Assembly: GCF_905171765.1 (NCBI RefSeq)
Contig: NC_053390.1
Coordinates: 581,276,471 to 581,340,470, forward strand
DNA from: Bufo bufo
Taxonomy: Eukaryota; Chordata; Amphibia; Anura; Bufonidae
DNA: 64,000 bases
Direction: 5' to 3'
The notes under the pieces were generated by a model, which was not told the origin of the DNA, searched no databases, and saw only the letters and a list, made by a program, of their open reading frames with translations. The translations under genes and the position numbers were made by a program. Below are positions 58,793 through 64,000 of the stretch, in pieces (the first letter of the stretch is position 1; each line of letters starts with the position of its first letter).

Positions 58793-59714
58793 AAACGGCA
58801 AATAATTCTCATAAAATAAGCAACAAATTCTACAAGAAACAGTCTGAAAAATCTTAAAACTGAAGCGCTTCAGGTAACTAACAGGGAGAGGGATCAGTGA
58901 CGTAACTTACAAGTGGAACGCCTAAAAATCACATACTCAGTAAAACCTGGTCTTGCGCTGAATCGATTATATGCACAAGATTACCATCAGGGATCCACTG
59001 TACCTGCACATCCGCATTTAGTCACCGAGGATCCCCAAGCCCAATACGAGACACATATCGCTGAAAACATCTCTGGAGGCCGGACCACTGCCTGCAAAAA
59101 TCATGCTACACATGGGACGCCACGACACACGCAGTAAGCCGGCAAATCAAGCGAAACAGTGAGTAAACTAACGCTGAACATTTATGCAAACAGCGACATC
59201 TAAGTACCATACAAATTACTATAGACTACCTCAAAAACAATTGTTCTCTAATGGTGCGTGCAATTGATCTAATTGAGCACTAAAAAAGACTATCTCCACA
59301 AAACAAATGCATGTTTCACCTTGATACCAGCCAGGTTGGTGAAGTCACTAGATAAACATCGCTACCGACATCAAGTTACTTATACTGGGATTATTACCTA
59401 TGTGCACTAAGAATCCAAAGAGACTCTATATTTCATGTGCTATTTTTGTATTTTAGACCACAGATTTTATATTATTATATTTTATATTGTCCTAAATGAA
59501 CTGTTTTAGATGAAATGTTTAATGAAATAAATATACATTGTTTAAACATAAATCTCCATGTGTAACCAAGTGTAGGTGTGCCCTACTACTTTTTTATTAA
59601 AATATCGAGGTTTGTTTTGTTGTTAACCCTTGATGTATTCCAGGAAAATTTAATTAAAATGGAAAATCTGCGAAAAAAGTGAAATTTTTAAATTTCACCT
59701 CTATTTTGCTTTAA

Positions 59715-60339
59715 AGGAAACCTGTCACCATGATTTTGCGCATAGAGCTGGGTACATGGGCTGCTAGATGGCCACTAGCTCATCTGCAGTACCCAGGTCC
59801 CATAGCTCTCTGCGCTTTTATTGTGTTAAAAAACCGTTTTGAGTGATATGCAAATTACCTGATATGAGTCCTGTAGCCGGAGATGAGTCAAGCAGAAAGG
59901 AGCCCAGCACCGCCCCGCGTCCTCCGAATCTCCTCCTTGCCGGCTGACGTCACAGAGCTGGAGCGCCGAAATCTCGCGATGCGCGAGCTAGCGCATGCGC
60001 AGTGTCGGCATCATGTTCATTCCCTGTGCTGGCATCAGCACAGGGAACGAACTACGCATGTGCTAGCTCGCGCATCGCGAGATTTCGGCGCTCCAGCTCT
60101 GTGACGTCAGCCGGCAAGGAGGAGATTCGGAGGACGCGGGGCGGTGCTGGGCTCCTTTCCGCTTGACTCATCTCCGGCTACAGGACTCATATCGGGTAAT
60201 TTGCATATCACTCAAAACGGTTTTTTAACACAATAAAAGCGCAGAGAGCTATGGGACCTGGGTACTGCAGATGAGCTAGTGGCCATCTAGCAGCCCATGT
60301 CCCCAGCTCTATGCGCAAAATCATGGTGACAGGTTTCCT
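59715..60339. mobile_element. 625-bp near-perfect palindromic TTAA MITE
   Basis: aggaaacctgtcaccatgat and atcatggtgacaggtttcct are the ends, with TTAA at 59711-59714 and 60340-60343. The arms pair almost base for base down to a short loop near ctggcatcag (60029). The core is CpG-rich and carries TGACGTCA (a CREB/ATF-type octamer) in both arms at 59945-59952 and 60102-60109. Very few mismatches, so probably recent or kept uniform by gene conversion. Confidence 0.92.
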
Positions 60340-60905
60340 TTAATTCCTGTGGAATACCTAAGGGTTAACAACATTTATAAAACCAGTTTTGAATAGTTTG
60401 AGGGGTGTCGTTTCTAAAATGGGGTCGTTTATGGGTTGGTTCACAAAGTGACTTCAGAACTGAACTGGTCCTTAATAAAGCTGACTTTGGAAATTTTCTT
60501 AAACATTTTAAAAATTGCTTCTAAAAGTCTAAACCTTCTAACGTCCTAAAAAAATAATAATTACATTACCAAAATTATGCCACCATAAACTAGACATATG
60601 GGGAATGTTAATTAATGAATATTTGATGAGGTATAACTATCTGTCTTAAAAGTAGAGAGATTCAAATTTAGAAAACAGTGATTTTTTATTTATTTTTTTA
60701 CTTTTGGATTTTTTTTATAAATAAAGGAAAATATATTGACTCAAATTTAACATTAACATGAAATACAATGTGTCACGAGAAAGCAGTCTCTGAATGGCTT
60801 GGATAAGTAAAAGCGTTCTAAAGTTATTACCACATAAAGTAACACGTCAGATTTGCAAAATTAGGCCTGGTCAGGAAGAGAGTAAATGGCCCGGTCTGGA
60901 AGTGG

Positions 60906-61445
60906 TAAACCATACCGCTCTCCTAGTGGCATTAGAGAGGGCTGCAGATCTTGCAGCTAGCTTTACTGTGTCAGCTGAATCATCTGCCAGGAAATTTTCT
61001 GCCTGTTTTAACATAGGCAAGGATGCAATTCTCTTGGAGTTCCTGCCACTAGATGTCCCTCCATCTGACTAATCCAGATGGACATAGAACGTGCAGTATA
61101 AGTGACTGCTACACTACTGTAGGTCTAAATATGACCGTCAAAGTGTCCCAAGATCTTTTCAATAGGGCTTCACTCTTTGTGTCCATTGGATCCCTAAGAT
61201 GACCAACATCCTTAAAGGGGAGGGCAGGCTTTTTTGTTATTTTTGCCACGGGTGCATCCACCTTAGGGCATTTATCCCAGAGGATGGTATCTTCTTATGA
61301 GAAAGGATACTTTCTCTTGAAAATTCTGGAGACCCCTGTTTTTTTCTCTGGGTCCACCCATTCTTTTCTTTATAAGTTTTGTAATATTAGAATGGAGAGG
61401 GAACACTCTTTCTCTTTTCCCCCAAGGCTGCTTGGAATCCTTTAT
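60906..61445 (-). pseudogene. DIRS-like retrotransposon gag fragment (tentative)
   Basis: Minus-strand reading of about 61290-61140 gives WDKCPKVDAPVAKITKKPAL, then PFKDVGHLRDPMDTKSEALL, followed by a frameshift and ARSMSIWISQMEGHLVAG and further decayed sequence to 60906. The VDAPVA..TKKPALPF..LRDPMD pattern resembles what I recall of the gag-like protein of vertebrate DIRS elements, which use a tyrosine recombinase. No recombinase or RT is in the window, so the family call rests on this segment only. Confidence 0.5.
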
Positions 61446-61447
61446 GT

Positions 61448-61600
61448 TTAAAGTGAACCTGTCATCAACTTTATGCTGACCTCACTGAGGGCAGTATAAA
61501 ATATTTGACAGAAATGCTAATTTCAGTGGTGTGTCACTCATGGGTTGATTTCAGTGGTCTGTCATTTAAAAGTTAAAAGTAAGTGGTGTATTAGCATCAT
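61448..61600 (+). mobile_element. TTAA MITE half
   Basis: gtttaaagtgaacctgtcat is a MITE left end. No right end was found before the hammerhead-bearing repeat begins. Confidence 0.45.
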
Positions 61601-61925
61601 ATCACCTCCAATGAGTGAGCAAAATAGGTCACCAATATACAGGGGAGGAGGACTCACCGGGCTGAGGGCCTTTGCCTGGTCTGCAGACTTAAATACAAAG
61701 GAGAAATGTCTCTGGTTATCTTACGGTAATTCCTCTGCGCTGCAAGCCGCAAATAGTGACGTGGGTTTTTGTCACTTAGCCAAGGTTCAAACAAAAAAGA
61801 GAGCTCCTGAAGAAGCGTTGTAGCGAAACCCGGGTCGGGCATCTGTGCAGGCTGATCTCAATGCTTGTTATATTTTAAATTTTGTAAGTATAATAAATGA
61901 TTTTTTTAAATCGCACCCCTAAGTG
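61601..61925 (+). mobile_element. Retroposon 3' end with a hammerhead ribozyme
   Basis: A hammerhead motif at 61803-61840 is followed by gtataataaatgattttttt (polyadenylation signal at about 61893) and cgcacccctaagtgcttctc. The last part resembles the end of the short element at 62707-62870 (aataaa, then cactggtgagtgccgctg, reverse strand). The 5' boundary is uncertain. Confidence 0.55.
61803..61840 (+). ncRNA. Type I hammerhead ribozyme (weaker stem II)
   Basis: Stem I GCUC (61803-61806), core CUGAAGA (61807-61813), extra A61814, stem II GC/GC (61815-61816 with 61823-61824, loop GUUGUA), GAA (61825-61827), stem III ACCCGGGU (61828-61835, self-complementary), C61836, then GGGC (61837-61840) closing stem I with one G-U pair. 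Cleavage is expected after C61836, the classical GUC triplet. The two-pair stem II makes activity doubtful. Confidence 0.65.
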
Positions 61926-62698
61926 CTTCTCTATCCTCCGCGTTTCTTTAGTCTATGAGGAAACAAGGATCTATGAGAAGATTAAGGAATACCAGATAAG
62001 GTGTTTGCTGAAGCCTATGGAGATGTGGGGACACAAGTGGTGATAAATACGCACACTGTGAATGGAATCTTGTGAGTACATTTCTTCCTTGCGGTTGTAA
62101 AACACAGTGGCAGTACTTCACCATATGGAGTTTCTATTTGCACTCTGCAGGCACTTGTAGATCTGAGGAGGATTTTGTTACATCCTGTGAACCTGGTGAA
62201 AACCTAGCTTTCTTACCTTTTAATCCGAGGAGAGAGGAAAAGGGGAAAAAAAAAAAAAAATCTTGGTCTGCAGACTTGCGCATGGTGTCGGACTCACTCG
62301 GCCCTGACATCCTGATGAAATGAGGAGATGCTGCCAAGATTACAGCATTTCCCTCCAGTTTTTAAACAGCTCGTTGCCTAGGGGGAAGTGACCGGTCCCA
62401 AAGCGCTCCTTGAGATCTCGAGCCCACCGAGAATCTTGTCTGCCTCCACTCACGTGACCCGGCGTCCTCTCGCGAGATTTTGCACGGACCCTGACCAAGA
62501 CCAGGAAGGGCCACACCTCGGGCCCCGTGATCCTGCTCACTGCCCAGCCTTCCTCCTAATCCAGGAAAAGAGCAGGCTGGGCATCATACACATGGCTTTA
62601 CCTGCTGGAGATCTCAACGCTATCCCAGAGGGACAGGAAACAACTGGAACAGGTAAGGGGAGGGGGTTATTTAAAGAACTCCACGTTGTTTCCTGTCC
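61926..62698. other. Intergenic, no gene recognised
   Basis: An A-run at 62249-62261 and an inverted pair gggacaggaaacaac (about 62630) and gttgtttcctgtccct (about 62685) that could be part of a DIRS or other repeat. No protein family recognised. Confidence 0.4.
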
Positions 62699-62706
62699 CT
62701 AGTAGT

Positions 62707-62870
62707 CAAATAGCGATGAAGAAAAATAGTCAGCGGCACTCACCAGTGTACTGCAAATCAAAGTTTATTTCACCAAAAACATGGCATGGGGCAGACAGGT
62801 AATTACACGCACCAAACAGCGGCAGCCATTTCACGCTACATCGCTTCATCTGGCTGTGTGTCCTAATGTG
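62707..62870 (-). mobile_element. 164-bp hammerhead-bearing retroposon
   Basis: Flanked by identical ctagtagt at 62699-62706 and 62871-62878. Read on the minus strand it starts just upstream of a hammerhead-like motif, continues through aataaactttgatttgcagt and ends cactggtgagtgccgctgac. It looks like the minimal 3' part of a hammerhead-bearing retroelement, 5'-truncated close to the ribozyme. No protein. Confidence 0.65.
62811..62860 (-). ncRNA. Hammerhead ribozyme relic
   Basis: Minus-strand CAGAUGA (62852-62846, U4 changed to A), extra A, a GCG/CGU stem II (62844-62842 with 62835-62833), GAAA (62832-62829), then UGGCUGCCG. Outer ACAC (62860-62857) could pair with GUGU beyond 62811. A core base is mutated, so it is probably inactive. 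Confidence 0.4.
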
Positions 62871-62905
62871 CTAGTAGTACCGTGCCGCTGTGAAGGCATC
62901 TGGAA

Positions 62906-63310
62906 AAAGGCTGTAGAACAATGTAGCTTCACGACAGGACGGCTAATAAGACGTACTTTTTTTCCTATTAATACACCCCAAAAAAGTCTATAGAACAATA
63001 TATATTCACCGTAGAATGGCTAATAAAATGTACTATTTTTTCCTATTAAAACACCCCAAAAATACCTGTAGTACAATGTAACTTCACCACAGAACGGCTA
63101 ATAAATAAGACATACTTTTTTCCTATTAATACACCCCACAAATGGCTGTATAACAATGTACTTTCCCCGCAGAATGGCTAATAAGACGTAAGTATATTTC
63201 CTATTATTACACCCCAAAAATAGCTGTATAACAATGTACATTTATTTCAGAACGGCTAATAACACATACTTATTTTTCATATTAATAGACCCCGTAAATG
63301 GCTGTATCAC
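62906..63310 (+). repeat. 78-bp tandem array, about 5 copies
   Basis: Units contain acaatgta, then cagaacggctaataa, then cctattaatacacccc. Spacing of the acaat word is 77-80 bp (62918, 62995, 63073, 63153, 63231). Copies differ at 15-25 percent of positions by eye. No hairpin ends were found. Confidence 0.85.
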
Positions 63311-63764
63311 ACAACACTTGCACCCCAATAACAATCAAGGTTTGCTGGAATTACTGAGCTATCATATAGTGCAAACCTAAAAGCAGCCAGGTGTAATAGA
63401 ACCTCTTCTATTACCCAGGCTTTACACTCCCCTATTGGGCCCTGCTCTCTCCCTATAGTGTGGATAATGCCTCCCTATCCTTTCCCTACACTTTGAATGA
63501 TCTTTTAAACTTGTAAATCTTTTTTTCAGCAAAATAAAGTCTTTCATAACACTGTCCCTAGCGCCTGTCACGTCTCTCCCTGCACCAAGTACACTGAAAA
63601 ATGGCAGCAAACAAGATGGCTGAGGCTATTTATAGGGCTGTGACATCACAGGGCTGTCTGGCTGCTGATTGGCTGCATGCATGGCATTGTGGGTGATCCC
63701 TCGTTCCCAGAGTTCCTTGCTCCATGTTCTAAGATGGGCAGCAGCTATTTTAGAAAAAAATGTG
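63311..63764. other. Intergenic, no gene
   Basis: Nothing recognised beyond short AT-rich runs and gatgggcagcag-type sequence. Confidence 0.4.
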
Positions 63765-63870
63765 ATTCGTTACCACGAAGGAAATTTGACTAATGTGTGA
63801 ATCGAATTTTTCCTGAAATTTGGATCGAATTCCACTTCGTTAACTTTGATTTTTAGCTCATCTCTATTCA
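63765..63870 (-). mobile_element. End of an ATTCG-rich foldback element
   Basis: gattcgttaccacgaaggaa to tagctcatctctattcac. The terminal gctcatctctattcac is similar to the inverse of the ctagtgatgagc start at 42124, so this is a fragment of a related family. Confidence 0.4.
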
Positions 63871-64000
63871 CTACTTTAAGATCTATTTTTTGCTTAGCAT
63901 TTTCTACAAATAATTTGACTCAACACAAGATTATACCATGAACCTAATACAAGTCATATGAAATATCCATTAAGATGTAAAGATTTTCTATAACACTTCT

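Larger units (their letters stand above)
56815..59599. mobile_element. 2.8-kb foldback retroelement carrying a hammerhead ribozyme
   Basis: Flanked by aaatattgaggttt (56801-56814) and aaatatcgaggttt (59600-59613), a 14-bp duplication with one change. The left arm, 56918-57446 plus 58045-58115, mirrors the right arm, 58985-59595; for example gtagggcacacctacacttg and caagtgtaggtgtgccctac, and cttggggatcctcggtgac and its inverse. About 100 bp of extra sequence lies outside the left arm, as at the right end of the 802-bp element at 45.9 kb. The spacer of about 870 bp contains a plus-strand hammerhead. No reverse transcriptase is visible. Best guess: a Penelope-like or retrozyme element in inverted-dimer form. 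Confidence 0.7.
55341..60905 (+). mobile_element. Outermost TTAA-family element with two large insertions
   Basis: atgtcccccagaggtcttgt at 55341 matches (inverted) the 44826 and 32745 copies, and ccgtatttgg-type units follow. The element is cut at 56814 by the hammerhead-bearing foldback element, resumes at 59614, is cut again at 59715-60339 by a palindromic MITE, and ends about 60905 (ggtctggaagtgg). No transposase. Confidence 0.65.

Noticed and set aside
62388..62702. 104-codon open frame
   Set aside because: No start context, domain or similarity that I recognise; the segment contains an inverted repeat and may be part of a retroelement.
1..64000. CRISPR arrays, bacterial operons, tRNA and rRNA genes
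   Set aside because: The sequence is vertebrate repeat DNA; I found no array of short identical repeats with unique spacers and no tRNA or rRNA that I could support by eye.

Overview
The window looks like intergenic DNA from a frog or toad (anuran amphibian). I infer this from the mixture of repeats: Harbinger-like MITEs with ends such as ggctactttcacac or ggcctcatgcacacg, TTAA-flanked foldback MITEs that open with aaagggaacctgtcac or aaaggggttgtcc, CR1 LINEs with a cattctatgtttctat tail, many Tc1/mariner families, and DIRS-like, endogenous-retrovirus and hammerhead-bearing retroelements. I recognise no host protein-coding gene. Every convincing coding stretch belongs to a transposon or retroelement, and all are broken.

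Layout. 1-2.7 kb: a TTAA element with an internal 395-bp tandem array, then a Tc1 transposase fragment. 2.7-5.5 kb: two facing hammerhead-like motifs and an LTR-like region split by a 695-bp palindrome. 5.5-7.5 kb: a 1.96-kb palindromic Harbinger-like element. 8.9-15.5 kb: two inverted copies of an unclassified repeat, one split by a 2-kb Tc1 element, plus a solo-LTR candidate. 18.5-23.1 kb: several Tc1 relics and MITEs. 24.1-28.8 kb: the 3' part of a decayed retrovirus (integrase, envelope, polypurine tract, interrupted LTR). 28.9-30.6 kb: a hAT element with an exact 8-bp target duplication and a CR1 LINE inside it. 31-36.5 kb: TTAA elements nested in one another. 36.5-39.1 kb: a Tc1 element inside a Harbinger MITE inside a second Harbinger MITE. 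42-48 kb: an AATATTCG-rich element, another TTAA element, two convergent coiled-coil transposon exons, and an 802-bp inverted-repeat element carrying a hammerhead ribozyme. 48-49.7 kb: a second CR1. 49.7-60.9 kb: a stack of nested TTAA elements holding a Tc1, a 2.8-kb hammerhead-bearing foldback element and a 625-bp palindrome. 60.9-64 kb: a DIRS-like gag relic, a third hammerhead motif, a 164-bp hammerhead-bearing retroposon and a 78-bp tandem array.

The most interesting signal is a set of six hammerhead-ribozyme-like cores in separate, mostly unrelated repeats. Three (46.3 kb minus, 58.8 kb plus, 61.8 kb plus) have the full core, a paired stem I and stem II, and a tiny self-complementary stem III (ACGCGU or ACCCGGGU). 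Two sit inside large inverted-repeat elements with 14-16 bp target duplications, which fits Penelope-like or retrozyme-type retroelements. All six carry the same extra A after the CUGANGA box.

Many target-site duplications are readable directly (TA for Tc1, TTAA, TTA/TAA for Harbinger-like, 8 bp for hAT), so the order of insertions can be worked out at several loci. Family names come from pattern recognition and not from a database search.
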